NCBI GenBank assembly: GCA_937889855.1
Contig: CALBYK010000314.1
Location: forward strand, 1 to 33,579
Source of the DNA: an uncultured Prevotella sp.
GTDB taxonomy: Bacteria; Bacteroidota; Bacteroidia; Bacteroidales; Bacteroidaceae
Length of the DNA stretch: 33,579 nt
Direction of reading: 5' to 3'
Shown here: positions 24,891 through 33,073 of the stretch, in pieces
Position numbering within the stretch: position 1 is the first letter of the stretch
Layout: the number at the start of each line of letters is the position of its first letter
The notes under the pieces: generated by a model
Seen by the model: only the letters and a program-made list of their open reading frames with translations
Told to the model about the DNA's origin: nothing
Databases searched by the model: none
Position numbers and translations under genes: made by a program

Positions 24891-27311
24891 TTATTCCACA
24901 AATATCGGCAATGTGGTGTTTCCAAGTTTGTCTGCCGATACTACAAGTGTTGCCGTGCCGTGTTTCACACCTTCAACCACGATGACGAGTTCGCCGCTGA
25001 AGAGCGGCATCTCATTGGAGTTGAACGGCACGAGCGACGTGGCGTCGCCGTTGCATGCCGCGCGTAGCTTGCCAGCCCCGCTTACGCTGAACTTCATGTT
25101 GTTGGTGGCAGTTGGGCAAGGGTTGCCGTTCTTGTCGACAACCGATACGGTGACAAACGAGAGGTCCTCGCCCGTGGCAGTGATGTGCTGGCGGTCGGCT
25201 TTCAGAATGATGCGTTCCGGCTCGCCGGCGGTGCGTACGGTTTGTTCTTCCTTAGGTGTGCCGTCGTAGTCGTAGGCAACGACCTTTATCTCGCCCGGCT
25301 CATATTTGACGTTGTTCCAGCGCAGGCGGTAGCGGTCGAGCCGCGAGCCGGGGTTCTTCACTATCCGTCCCTGGCTCTTTCCGTTGACAAACAGCTCGGC
25401 AGATGGGTATGACGTGTAGCAGTAGACGGGTGTCACCTCGCCCTCGCGTCCAGGGAATGTCCAGTGGGGCAGCAGGTGAAGGGTGGGTGAGTCGGTGCGC
25501 CAGTGTGAGCGGTAGAGCCAGTAGCGGTCCTTGGGCAGTCCGGCGAGGTCGCAGATGCCGAAATAGCTTGAGCGCGACGGCCAGTACTCGTCATAAGGTG
25601 TAGGCTCGCCGAGATAGTCGTAGCCAGTCCACACAAACTCGCCTATGGTGTAGTCGCGGTCGTCCTGCATCTGCCAGTCGTCGTCGGGCAGGTTGCTCCA
25701 CGAGCAGTACTCCACGTCGTACGATGAGCATTGCCCGTCGGCATACACTTTTGAGTCGCTTGGCTCGACGGGGAACTTATACACTCCGCGCGACGAAACC
25801 GTGGATGCCGTCTCCGAGCCGAGCAGGAACCCCTGCGGAAGCTGTCTGATATTGTTGTCGTACTTATAGACGCGGTAGTTGAACCCCGGCACGTCCATCA
25901 CCTGGGCAAAACCCGACTTCAGGGCGTCCTCGGCGCGGTCCATGCCCTGCGTCACGGGGCGCGTGGGGTCGAGCCGGTGGCAGATGTCCTGCAGGTGCTT
26001 GGCGATGTCGCGTCCCTCGGTGCTCCACTGTTCCGGAATCTCGTTGCCGATGCTCCACATCACTATTGACGGATGGTTGCGGTGGTTGCGCACAAGGTTC
26101 TCGATGTCCTTGTCTGCCCACTGCTTGAAGTCCTTTGCGTAGCCGTTCTTGCACTTGGGGTATATCCACATGTCGAAGCTCTCCGCCATGACCATCATGC
26201 CCATCGAGTCGCACACCTCCATCTGCCATGTCGACGGCATGTTGTGCGCCGTGCGTATGGCGTCGCATCCCATCTCCTTCATCGTGCGTATCTGCCGTAT
26301 GAGCGCTGCCTTGTTGACGGCTGCTCCGAGTGGACCCAGGTCGTGGTGGAGGCACACGCCCTTTATCTTGCGCGACACACCGTTGAGCTGGAAACCGTCA
26401 TACTTAGCCACGCGGATGGTGCGTATGCCCACGTTCTGGCGCGTTTCGTCTATGAGCTTTCGGTTGCGGTAGAGGCGCGTGACGAGTTTGTATAGATAAG
26501 GCGACTCGGGCGACCACAGTTGAGCGTTGTCAACCGTCAGCTTCTTCACGGCATTGCCTTCGGCGTCGAAGTCGCCGTAGCGGTATTCAGCCACCACTTT
26601 GCCGTCCTTGTCTATCAGTTGGTTTTCGATGGACAGCGTTTTGTCAACGTTATTAATATTAGTGCAGATGCTCACTTCTGCCTTGCCGTCGGCTATTGAC
26701 TCGGTGCGGAACCAGCAGTTCCACGGGCTAATCGTTGCAGCGTCGGCATTGGTGACGAGCTGCACGGGGCGGTAGAGTCCGCCGCCGGGATACCAACGCG
26801 AACTCTCCTCGCGGTTGTTGAGGCTCACCGATATCTCGTTCTTGCCCTTCTTCAGAAAAGGCGCGGCATCAACGCGGAAGGCGTTGTAGCCGTATGCCCA
26901 GTGTCCGGCGAGATGTCCGTTGACGTAGACATGGGGGTCGGCCATGGCACCGTCGAACTCAAGTACGGCAGTTTTGGGCAACTTGCTTATGTTAATTGTG
27001 GTCTTATAAAAACCGCGTCCAATCCAAGGCAGTGCGCCGGAGCGTCCCGACTTCTCTGATTTCTCTGTCTCGCCGTTCTGCTCGATGGCTACATACTGCA
27101 GGTCCCACTTCTTGTCGAACGGGCCGTTTATCGCCCAGTCGTGGGGAATGGTGACTGCCTGATAGTTGACGCTGTCGCGCGAGAACTGCCACTGCTTGAG
27201 GTTGACGGTATGTCGCTGGGCTGAGGCTGGCATTATGGAGGTGAGGGCGAGCAGCAAGCCTACACCACTTGCCTTGGAAAAAGGTGTTGATATGCAATGT
27301 TTCATATGCAT
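24891..27311 (-). CDS. GH2 family beta-galactosidase
   Basis: About 806 residues from ATG 27311 (27305 is equally possible). The signal peptide ends PASAQ. A sugar-binding jelly-roll domain, an Ig-like domain and the TIM barrel follow. The acid/base Glu lies in MWSIGNEIPEQW (Glu424). The nucleophile is probably the Glu of LLGSETASTVSSRGVY (Glu500), with GEFVWTGYDYLGEPTPY on the next strand. The C-terminus contains DUF4982-like and Ig-like domains. It probably acts in the periplasm on galacto-oligosaccharides made by the two GH53 enzymes. A frame extension to 27353 runs into an intergenic palindrome and is rejected. Other GH2 specificities cannot be excluded from sequence, but the GH53 context supports galactosidase. 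Confidence 0.88.
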   Translation of the reverse strand: MHMKHCISTPFSKASGVGLLLALTSIMPASAQRHTVNLKQWQFSRDSVNYQAVTIPHDWAINGPFDKKWDLQYVAIEQNGETEKSEKSGRSGALPWIGRGFYKTTINISKLPKTAVLEFDGAMADPHVYVNGHLAGHWAYGYNAFRVDAAPFLKKGKNEISVSLNNREESSRWYPGGGLYRPVQLVTNADAATISPWNCWFRTESIADGKAEVSICTNINNVDKTLSIENQLIDKDGKVVAEYRYGDFDAEGNAVKKLTVDNAQLWSPESPYLYKLVTRLYRNRKLIDETRQNVGIRTIRVAKYDGFQLNGVSRKIKGVCLHHDLGPLGAAVNKAALIRQIRTMKEMGCDAIRTAHNMPSTWQMEVCDSMGMMVMAESFDMWIYPKCKNGYAKDFKQWADKDIENLVRNHRNHPSIVMWSIGNEIPEQWSTEGRDIAKHLQDICHRLDPTRPVTQGMDRAEDALKSGFAQVMDVPGFNYRVYKYDNNIRQLPQGFLLGSETASTVSSRGVYKFPVEPSDSKVYADGQCSSYDVEYCSWSNLPDDDWQMQDDRDYTIGEFVWTGYDYLGEPTPYDEYWPSRSSYFGICDLAGLPKDRYWLYRSHWRTDSPTLHLLPHWTFPGREGEVTPVYCYTSYPSAELFVNGKSQGRIVKNPGSRLDRYRLRWNNVKYEPGEIKVVAYDYDGTPKEEQTVRTAGEPERIILKADRQHITATGEDLSFVTVSVVDKNGNPCPTATNNMKFSVSGAGKLRAACNGDATSLVPFNSNEMPLFSGELVIVVEGVKHGTATLVVSADKLGNTTLPIFVE

Positions 27312-27324
27312 TATATTTTTGTCC

Positions 27325-27424
27325 GTGGCGGAGGTCTCCGGCCTCCGCAGCAAGCAAATATTTAAGATTAGTATGTGAATGGTTATGATATATGGGTGCA
27401 GCGGAGGCCGGAGACCTCCGCCAC
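27325..27424. repeat. 24-bp perfect inverted repeat with a 52-bp spacer upstream of the GH2 gene
   Basis: Arms 27325-27348 and 27401-27424 are perfect complements and are very G+C-rich (core GGCGGAGG/CCTCCGCC). The spacer is A+T-rich. A shorter relative lies at 29819-29843 in the same locus. Confidence 0.85.
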
Positions 27425-27455
27425 TGATGATGTTGCGTTCGTTTGTAGGTTTGTC

Positions 27456-27472
27456 GGGGGCGGGACGCCCCC
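27456..27472. repeat. G+C-rich hairpin after the periplasmic GH53 gene
   Basis: A 7-bp stem (27456-27462 with 27466-27472) with a 3-nt loop, 8 bp beyond the GH53 stop. There is no U-tract, so it more likely affects mRNA 3' stability between operon genes than termination. Confidence 0.6.
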
Positions 27473-27480
27473 TCTCCCAG

Positions 27481-28563
27481 TTATTGGAGGCACTTCATTG
27501 CTTTCAGCATGCGTCCCGTGTGGTTGTCGAAGAGTCCCCGGTTAATCCAGCTTCCTATCACTTTCTTGCCGCTCTCGTTCTCTTCCGGAAACCACCAGTA
27601 GAGTCCTTTCACACGCGGGTGTCGTTTGAGCATCGCCACAAGTTCCGAGGTGAACTGCGCCTGACCCTCTTCTGAAATAGGATATAAGTCGGAGTATTCG
27701 TCCGATGACTTTGCCCAGCGGTCGTTGTCGTGGGAGTAGTAGAATGCGGTCTCCACAATCATGATGTCTTTCGAAGGGAAAGTGACGGTGAGCGAGTCGA
27801 GCGTGCGCGAGAGGTTGGGGATGTCCTTGTGCCACATAGGATAATATGACAATCCGATTATGTCGTAGTCGACGCCGTGGGCGGCAAGGCGCGTGTAGTA
27901 GTTCTTTGTGGCTTCCCAGTCGCCGGCGTGCTCGGTGTGAATGATGACGCGTGCCTTGGGGCATACCTCGCGGCAGGCGCACACGCCACTCTTTATGAGG
28001 TCGGTCAGCACGTCCCAGTTCTTCTCACTGAAAGGATCGGTCTTTGCCGTAGGCCAGAGCATACCGAAAGTAATCTCGTTGCCCACCTGAATAAGGTCGG
28101 GCGCACAGCCGTTCTCCGCAAGATGGCGCAGGGCGTGGAAGGTGTGCTCGTATACCGAGTCGCAGAGCTGTTGTGGTGAGCACTTCGTCCAAGCCTTTGG
28201 TGTGAACTGCTTGCCGGGGTCTGCCCATGTGTCTGAATAGTGGAAATCGAGCATAAGGTTCATACCCTCTTGCTTTATCTGCTTGCAGAGAGGAGTGATG
28301 TAGTTTAAGTCCTGGCACACGCCCTCGTCCTTGTTCTCCGTTGGCGCGTCATCGGGGTTGACGAAGAGGCGCACGCGTGCGGCGTTCCATCCGTTAGCCT
28401 TGGCGATGTCGATGAAAGATCGTGCCGTGCCTTCAGCGTCAATGTACTTGGTGCCGCGCTGTTCGTAGGTGGGGAGGAGGGATATGTCGCCGCCGAGGAG
28501 CCTTGTTTGGGCGTTAACCGGCAGTAGTGACAAAATTAGGATGAGCGATAATATGAATTTCAT
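27481..28563 (-). CDS. GH53 endo-beta-1,4-galactanase, periplasmic form
   Basis: A 360-residue protein with signal peptide MKFILSLILILSLLPVNAQ and no lipobox Cys, so it should be soluble in the periplasm. GH53 features: LLGGDISLLPTYEQRG, ARVRLFVNP, DFHYSDTWADPGKQ, acid/base Glu163 in IQVGNEITFGMLWP and nucleophile Glu271 in IMIVETAFYY. The C-terminus GLYWWFPEENESGKKVIGSWINRGLFD closes the barrel. It lies between the surface GH53 gene and the GH2 gene in the galactan locus. The enzyme cleaves internal beta-1,4-galactan bonds. A division of labour with the lipoprotein paralogue is inferred. Confidence 0.93.
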   Translation of the reverse strand: MKFILSLILILSLLPVNAQTRLLGGDISLLPTYEQRGTKYIDAEGTARSFIDIAKANGWNAARVRLFVNPDDAPTENKDEGVCQDLNYITPLCKQIKQEGMNLMLDFHYSDTWADPGKQFTPKAWTKCSPQQLCDSVYEHTFHALRHLAENGCAPDLIQVGNEITFGMLWPTAKTDPFSEKNWDVLTDLIKSGVCACREVCPKARVIIHTEHAGDWEATKNYYTRLAAHGVDYDIIGLSYYPMWHKDIPNLSRTLDSLTVTFPSKDIMIVETAFYYSHDNDRWAKSSDEYSDLYPISEEGQAQFTSELVAMLKRHPRVKGLYWWFPEENESGKKVIGSWINRGLFDNHTGRMLKAMKCLQ

Positions 28564-28590
28564 TGCTGTTTGTGGATTTAGGCGTGTAAT

Positions 28591-28686
28591 CTTTAAGTCG
28601 TGTAATTGTCGTTAACAGGTTCCGTATTTACATTAATGTCCATATATATATGGAATATAAATTAACGTCAATTACACGACTAAAGA
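28591..28686. repeat. Nested inverted repeat between the two GH53 genes
   Basis: Arms 28596-28615 and 28662-28681 pair over 20 bp with one mismatch, and extend to 28591 and 28686 with one bulged base. Inside lies a separate perfect 16-bp palindrome (28639-28654). It fills most of the 148-bp gap between the genes. It could be a small transposable element remnant, a regulator site or an RNA processing structure. No clear target duplication was seen. Confidence 0.8.
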
Positions 28687-28711
28687 AATTAAGCATTATG
28701 TGTCATTCTTC

Positions 28712-29764
28712 CTATTTGTCGCTAAAGGCGTTGAGCGCGGCGGTAGGCTTACCGTTGGAGTCGAATGCTCCCATGGTGTAGCCGTTCCAGCCAGCGTAGC
28801 ACTCCGGTTCCCAGTAGAAGATGCCGAGACACTCCTGCTTCGCCTTGCAGCCGTCCACCATTTTCTTCATCATCGCCTCGGCGTTGGCAGAGTCCCACGC
28901 CATGCCAATCTCGCAAATCATCACCTTGGTGTTGTAGCGCGAGGCGAGTGTGGATATGTTGTTGAGGCAGTTGTCGGTGACGGTCTGCCAGTTGCTGTCC
29001 TCGGGATAGAGCGACATGCCGATGACGTCCCACTTGGCGCCGTGCGCCTTCAGTCCGTCGAACAGCCACGTATAGTGTCCGATGTCGTTGCCCTTGTCGA
29101 GGTGGATGATGCACTGCGCGTCGGGATAGACGGCCTTGGCTGCATCGTAGCCGGCATTGTTGAGTGCCACATAGTTGTCGATATTCTTCAGGTCGCTGTC
29201 CGACACCAGTGCCAAAGGCCAGAGTATGCCGGTGTTCGACTCGTTGCCTATCTGCACCCATTCCACGTCGATGCCGTTGTTCTTGAGAAGGGTCAGCACG
29301 TCCTTGGTGTGGTCAGCCACGGCGGCCTTCATCTTCGTGAGGTCGTCCTTGAATTTGTTCCAATCGGCTGGGATGTTCTGCTTGCCGGGGTCGGCCCACG
29401 AGTCGGAGTAGTGGAAGTCGATCATGATGCGCTGTCCGAGATTCTTTGCTCGCCAAGCTTTGGCGAGCACGTCCTGCTTGCCCGACCAGCCGTCGGCAGG
29501 GTTCACCCACACGCGTAGGCGTATGGCGTTGACGCCGAGGTCGCGCAGCAGCGTCATGCAGTCCTGCTCAGAGCCTTTGGCGTTGTAGAACTTGGTGCCG
29601 GCTTTCTCCATCTCGGTGAGCCAGCTCACGTCGGCGCCCTTGGCGAAGCCGGTCATGTCGTATGTGGGCTCGGTCTGTGGCGTGGGGTTGTCGTCGTCGC
29701 TGCATGCCGAGAATGAGAACATGGTGAGGGCGGCTATCAGTAGGGGTTTGAATATTCGTTTCAT
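28712..29764 (-). CDS. GH53 endo-beta-1,4-galactanase, surface lipoprotein form
   Basis: A 350-residue lipoprotein. Lipobox FSAC (Cys21) is followed by the acidic SDDDN, which resembles the Bacteroidetes lipoprotein export signal for surface display. GH53 motifs: FAKGADVSWLTEMEKAG, IRLRVWVNP, IDFHYSDSWADPGKQ, acid/base Glu175 in VQIGNESNTGILWP and nucleophile Glu285 in MICEIGMAW. The end LGIFYWEPECYAGWNGYTMGAF fits the family. It would cut galactan at the cell surface before import by the SusC/SusD pair. It follows the SusE/F-like gene by 81 bp. Confidence 0.94.
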   Translation of the reverse strand: MKRIFKPLLIAALTMFSFSACSDDDNPTPQTEPTYDMTGFAKGADVSWLTEMEKAGTKFYNAKGSEQDCMTLLRDLGVNAIRLRVWVNPADGWSGKQDVLAKAWRAKNLGQRIMIDFHYSDSWADPGKQNIPADWNKFKDDLTKMKAAVADHTKDVLTLLKNNGIDVEWVQIGNESNTGILWPLALVSDSDLKNIDNYVALNNAGYDAAKAVYPDAQCIIHLDKGNDIGHYTWLFDGLKAHGAKWDVIGMSLYPEDSNWQTVTDNCLNNISTLASRYNTKVMICEIGMAWDSANAEAMMKKMVDGCKAKQECLGIFYWEPECYAGWNGYTMGAFDSNGKPTAALNAFSDK

Positions 29765-29818
29765 TTGTTTTATTGTTGTTAGGTTTTAATTCTTTTTCAG
29801 TCGTAGTGGAATTGACCG

Positions 29819-29843
29819 TGGCGGAGGCCGGAAACCTCCGCCA
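29819..29843. repeat. GGCGGAGG-type palindrome, short copy
   Basis: A 9-bp stem (29819-29827 with 29835-29843) with a 7-nt loop, in the gap between the SusE/F-like and GH53 genes. The right arm ends two bases short of the SusE/F stop. The core matches the long inverted repeat at 27325-27424. Confidence 0.75.
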
Positions 29844-29845
29844 TG

Positions 29846-31243
29846 TTATTTGCTGTAGCTCCACTTCTTCGTCTTCAAGTCGATGGTCACGGTGACGGTT
29901 TCTCCTGCATGCACGTCGTCCTTGAACCAGATGCTCCATGCGCCGGCGTCGGTGGACAGCGTGAAGAGGTCTTCGGGGTCGGAACCGTAGACGATTGAGT
30001 TCTCGCGGTCGGCAAGCTTGAAGTTCTCCCAGTTGGCGGTCAGCGTGTAGGTGCCGCTGTAGGTGGTGTCGCCGGTCTTGGCGAGGCGTGCGAGGTCGAT
30101 GGAGATGTCGTCCTTGTTGACCATATACAGCTCCGACGGATACTTGGTTTCAGGCTCGTCTGTTGCGTTGAAGTCCACCTTGCCCTCTACTACGGAGTAT
30201 TTAAGGTAGCCGCTTCCGTCGGCCTCGACGATGATGGTATAGGTGCCCGCCTTGGCGATGCTGATGCCGGTAGACGATTCTGCCTGCGACAGCCGTCCGT
30301 CGGCGGCGGCGAAGTGCAGCGTCTTCTCGTTGGCGTAGTCGGTGCGCGTTGTGGTGTTGTATTCCTTGGCGTCGGCCTCGATGGCTACGGTCTGGTTGTC
30401 GGCGGTGGTGGTGATGTAGTAGCCCCACTGCTGCCGCTTTGAGTAGTAGGTCATGTCGTTGCCGCCTGCCTTGAGCTGCGCGAGCAGCGTAGCGCTCCAT
30501 TCCTTCTCCTTGGTGTCCACCTTCACGTACCATGCTCCGGCACCGTCGGCAAACCAGCAGTTCCATGCGTCCGACGCGTTGGAAATCTCGAAGGCGTGTC
30601 CGTCTACGGCGTAGTTGCCCCACGTGTCGCCAGAGTACTCGTAGAACCAGCAGTTGAGCCATGCCGTGGCGTTCATGTAGCCAGTGTATACGCCGTCCGC
30701 CTCGGGCGAGTGCAGATAGGCTATGGTGTCGGTCTTGTTGCTTGCGAGCACGGCGAGCTTGGTCATGTCGACGAAGTATGGGATGACTGTCACCAGGCAC
30801 ACGTTGCTGTAGACAGGCTCCATGTTGTCGCCCTCCTGCGCCTTGATGCGGAAGTAGAGCTGTCCGGCGGTGTTGACGTTGATGCCGAGGTTCTTGGCGA
30901 GCGTGTTCAGCTCGGTGCCGGTGTATGCCTTGGTGAGTGAGGTCACGGCTGTTGACGAAGCGCCGCTGAAGTCTTTCGAGGCAGATGCCTCGACGTATGT
31001 TTTCAGCAGGTTGCCGGTAACGGGTTTGGTGGCGTCGCTCGACAGCAGCGTCGGGTTCTTCCATGCGAGCTGCAGCACCACCTTGGTGCGCTGCGAGATG
31101 TCGAGGTCGACGCGTGATGCCGTGGCTATGAGGTCGGACGGTGCCATGCCGTCGACGTAGACGGTGTCTCCGTCGTTGTTGCAGCTTGCGCAGACAACGG
31201 CAAGGCAAAGGTACATAAATATTTGGCTGAATAGCTTTTTCAT
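29846..31243 (-). CDS. SusE/SusF-like glycan-binding surface lipoprotein
   Basis: A 465-residue lipoprotein: lipobox CASC, Cys21, then the acidic NNDGD expected for surface display. The N-terminal region (about 30-155) looks like a SusE-type Ig domain. Two or three beta-rich repeats follow, with Trp-rich stretches (WLNCWFYEYSGDTWGNYAV, then DAWNCWFADGAGAWYVKV) and the C-terminal ENFKLADRENSIVYGSDPEDLFTL module that resembles starch-binding-type SusE/F domains. It should bind galactan at the cell surface. It lies 48 bp downstream of susD. The fold assignment is by position and composition. The sequence-specific family (DUF5114-like) is not certain. Confidence 0.8.
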   Translation of the reverse strand: MKKLFSQIFMYLCLAVVCASCNNDGDTVYVDGMAPSDLIATASRVDLDISQRTKVVLQLAWKNPTLLSSDATKPVTGNLLKTYVEASASKDFSGASSTAVTSLTKAYTGTELNTLAKNLGINVNTAGQLYFRIKAQEGDNMEPVYSNVCLVTVIPYFVDMTKLAVLASNKTDTIAYLHSPEADGVYTGYMNATAWLNCWFYEYSGDTWGNYAVDGHAFEISNASDAWNCWFADGAGAWYVKVDTKEKEWSATLLAQLKAGGNDMTYYSKRQQWGYYITTTADNQTVAIEADAKEYNTTTRTDYANEKTLHFAAADGRLSQAESSTGISIAKAGTYTIIVEADGSGYLKYSVVEGKVDFNATDEPETKYPSELYMVNKDDISIDLARLAKTGDTTYSGTYTLTANWENFKLADRENSIVYGSDPEDLFTLSTDAGAWSIWFKDDVHAGETVTVTIDLKTKKWSYSK

Positions 31244-31291
31244 ATTGGAGTTTTATTGATTTAGATTAATGTAAACGTTTTCCTCTCCCAG

Positions 31292-32866
31292 TTAGTATTC
31301 CTCATTCTTGAGGTTAGGGTTGGCGGTGAGGTCGGTAGACGGGATGGGGTAGTAGTTGTACTTGTTGTCGACAGCCATGCCGTCCTTGGTGCCTCCCTTC
31401 CATTCCCATATATAAGAGGATGTGGTGAACTCGCCGAAGCGCACGAGGTCGGTGCGGCGCTGGCCCTCCATGTAGAGCTCGCGTGCGCGCTCGTCGATGA
31501 TGAACTCCTTGCTGAGTTGGCTCTCCTTGATGTTGCCGCTCTCGTCGCCGTAGGCGCGCTTGCGGAGGTCGTTGATGTAGCTTACTGCCTGGGCGCGTGT
31601 TCCGCCCTCGCCGCCGCGTATCACCGCTTCGGCATACATCAGGTATACGTCGGCCAGGCGGAAGAGCGGGAAGTCGGTGGCTGCGCCGTATGAAGCCGTG
31701 TTCGAGGCCACCTCGCCGTTGTCCTTCAGGTTGGTCCACTTGGTGAAGAGATAGCCGTCCTGCTGGTTGGTGAAGTCGTCGATATACTGGTTCTGTCCGT
31801 CGGTGTAGAACATGTAGCGGTGGTCCTTGTCGCCGTCGGCGAACTTGGCGGTCAGGTTGCCGCGCGAGCGGAAGTTGCCCCATGGCGACTCCACGCCCCA
31901 GTCCTTGGAGTTGAGTGTTGTCGACGTGCTGCTCACGGCTCCGCAGATAAGGTATGTAGTAGAGCCGTATGTGAGCAGGTGCTCCGGATCCTGCGGCAGC
32001 GCGAAGATTATCTCGTTGGTGCGCTTGTCGTTGTCGGCGTTGAAGAGCTGGGCATAGTCGCTGTTGAGCGAGTAGCCCTCGGCGATGACGTTGTTGCATG
32101 CCTTTATGCACTCGGTGTAGCGGGCAGTGCCGGTGTACACCTCGCTGTTGAGATAGAGCTTTGCGAGCAGCGTGTAGGCTGCGCCCTTGGATGCCTCGCC
32201 GTAGGGACAGTCGGCTTTCGACGCGAGGTCGCCTACGCAGTCATTAAGCTCCGACTCGATGTACTCGAAGGTCTGCTCTGGCGTGTAGCGTGGCGGTACG
32301 TAGGAGCCGATGGGGTCGTTCTCGGTGACGAACGGTATGTTGCGGAAGAGGTCGAGCGCGTGGTAGTAGAATAGGGCGCGCATGAAACGCGCCTCGGCGC
32401 GGTAGCGGCGCAGTTTCTGCTGGTCGGCGTCGTCGAACGACGCGAGCTTCGAGTCGGAGCAGTTGCGCAGAAACTCGTTGCAGAGCGTGATGTTGTAGTA
32501 GATGCGGTAGTACATGTCGCTCACCCAGGTGTCGCCGGCATCCCATTTCATGAACGAGATGTTGGTTAGGTCGTCGCCCGTGAGCCACGAGTATGCCATC
32601 TCGTCTGTCGGAGCCTCCTGCAGGTTAAGGAAGGTGCGCATGTAGTTCTCGCCGTGGTTGGAGGCGTAGTCGACGCCCGACGACTCCTGTCCGGTGGCGG
32701 TCATCGAGGCGTAAATCTTTCCGAGCACAGCCTCGTAGTTGGCCACGTTGGTGTAGACACTCTCGGATGTCGTTTCGGTATGTGGGTATTGGTTGAGGTC
32801 GTCTGTGCAGGCTGTGTTGAGCGACAGCATTGCTGCGGCGAGGCAACCGATGAAATATTTGTTCAT
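31292..32866 (-). CDS. SusD/RagB-family nutrient-binding outer-membrane lipoprotein
   Basis: A 524-residue lipoprotein from ATG 32866, with lipobox NTAC (Cys20) followed by TDDLNQYPHTE. TPR-like helices follow, with the SusD features YRIYYNITLCNEFLRN, RYRAEARFMRALFYYHALDLFRNIP, KAYL-type helices, LFRLADVYLMYAEAVIRGG and FIIDERARELYMEGQRRTDLVRFGEF, ending with PIPSTDLTANPNLKNEEY. It caps the SusC barrel and delivers galactan fragments. A frame extension to 32947 adds no signal peptide and runs into the intergenic hairpin, so it is rejected. The gene follows susC after 207 bp. Confidence 0.95.
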   Translation of the reverse strand: MNKYFIGCLAAAMLSLNTACTDDLNQYPHTETTSESVYTNVANYEAVLGKIYASMTATGQESSGVDYASNHGENYMRTFLNLQEAPTDEMAYSWLTGDDLTNISFMKWDAGDTWVSDMYYRIYYNITLCNEFLRNCSDSKLASFDDADQQKLRRYRAEARFMRALFYYHALDLFRNIPFVTENDPIGSYVPPRYTPEQTFEYIESELNDCVGDLASKADCPYGEASKGAAYTLLAKLYLNSEVYTGTARYTECIKACNNVIAEGYSLNSDYAQLFNADNDKRTNEIIFALPQDPEHLLTYGSTTYLICGAVSSTSTTLNSKDWGVESPWGNFRSRGNLTAKFADGDKDHRYMFYTDGQNQYIDDFTNQQDGYLFTKWTNLKDNGEVASNTASYGAATDFPLFRLADVYLMYAEAVIRGGEGGTRAQAVSYINDLRKRAYGDESGNIKESQLSKEFIIDERARELYMEGQRRTDLVRFGEFTTSSYIWEWKGGTKDGMAVDNKYNYYPIPSTDLTANPNLKNEEY

Positions 32867-32897
32867 AGCTTTCAATTGTTTTTTGTTGTTAGGGGTG

Positions 32898-32940
32898 ATG
32901 TAGGTGTAGTGGTACGGCTCGGAGACCGTACCTCCTACAT
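32898..32940 (-). repeat. Bulged hairpin in the susC-susD gap
   Basis: Two 7-bp stems (32898-32904 with 32934-32940, and 32911-32917 with 32926-32932) separated by an asymmetric bulge of six and one bases. There is no U-tract, so it probably sets mRNA stability between susC and susD instead of ending transcription. Confidence 0.6.
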
Positions 32941-33009
32941 TTGACACTGCTTTATTTGGTTAGTTACTACTTGTTTGTCGTGCTATTTGGGTTTCGTTGT
33001 TGTCTTATC

Positions 33010-33045
33010 GCGGTCGGTGTAAGCACTTACTGCGGTCGGTGTAAG
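33010..33045. repeat. 14-bp tandem direct repeat after susC
   Basis: GCGGTCGGTGTAAG occurs at 33010-33023 and 33032-33045 with a 22-bp period. A GTAAG/CTTAC inverted pair (33019-33030) lies between. Function unknown; it is just downstream of the susC stop. Confidence 0.75.
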
Positions 33046-33073
33046 ACAAAGTTGAACGTTATTCAGCATGACA

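Noticed and set aside
30201..31208. 335-codon open frame on the minus strand
   Set aside because: Out-of-frame shadow of the SusE/F-like gene; Arg/His-rich product typical of shifted G+C-rich coding sequence.
31314..32111. 265-codon open frame on the minus strand
   Set aside because: Shifted frame inside susD, Arg/His/Gln-rich, no signal or domain.
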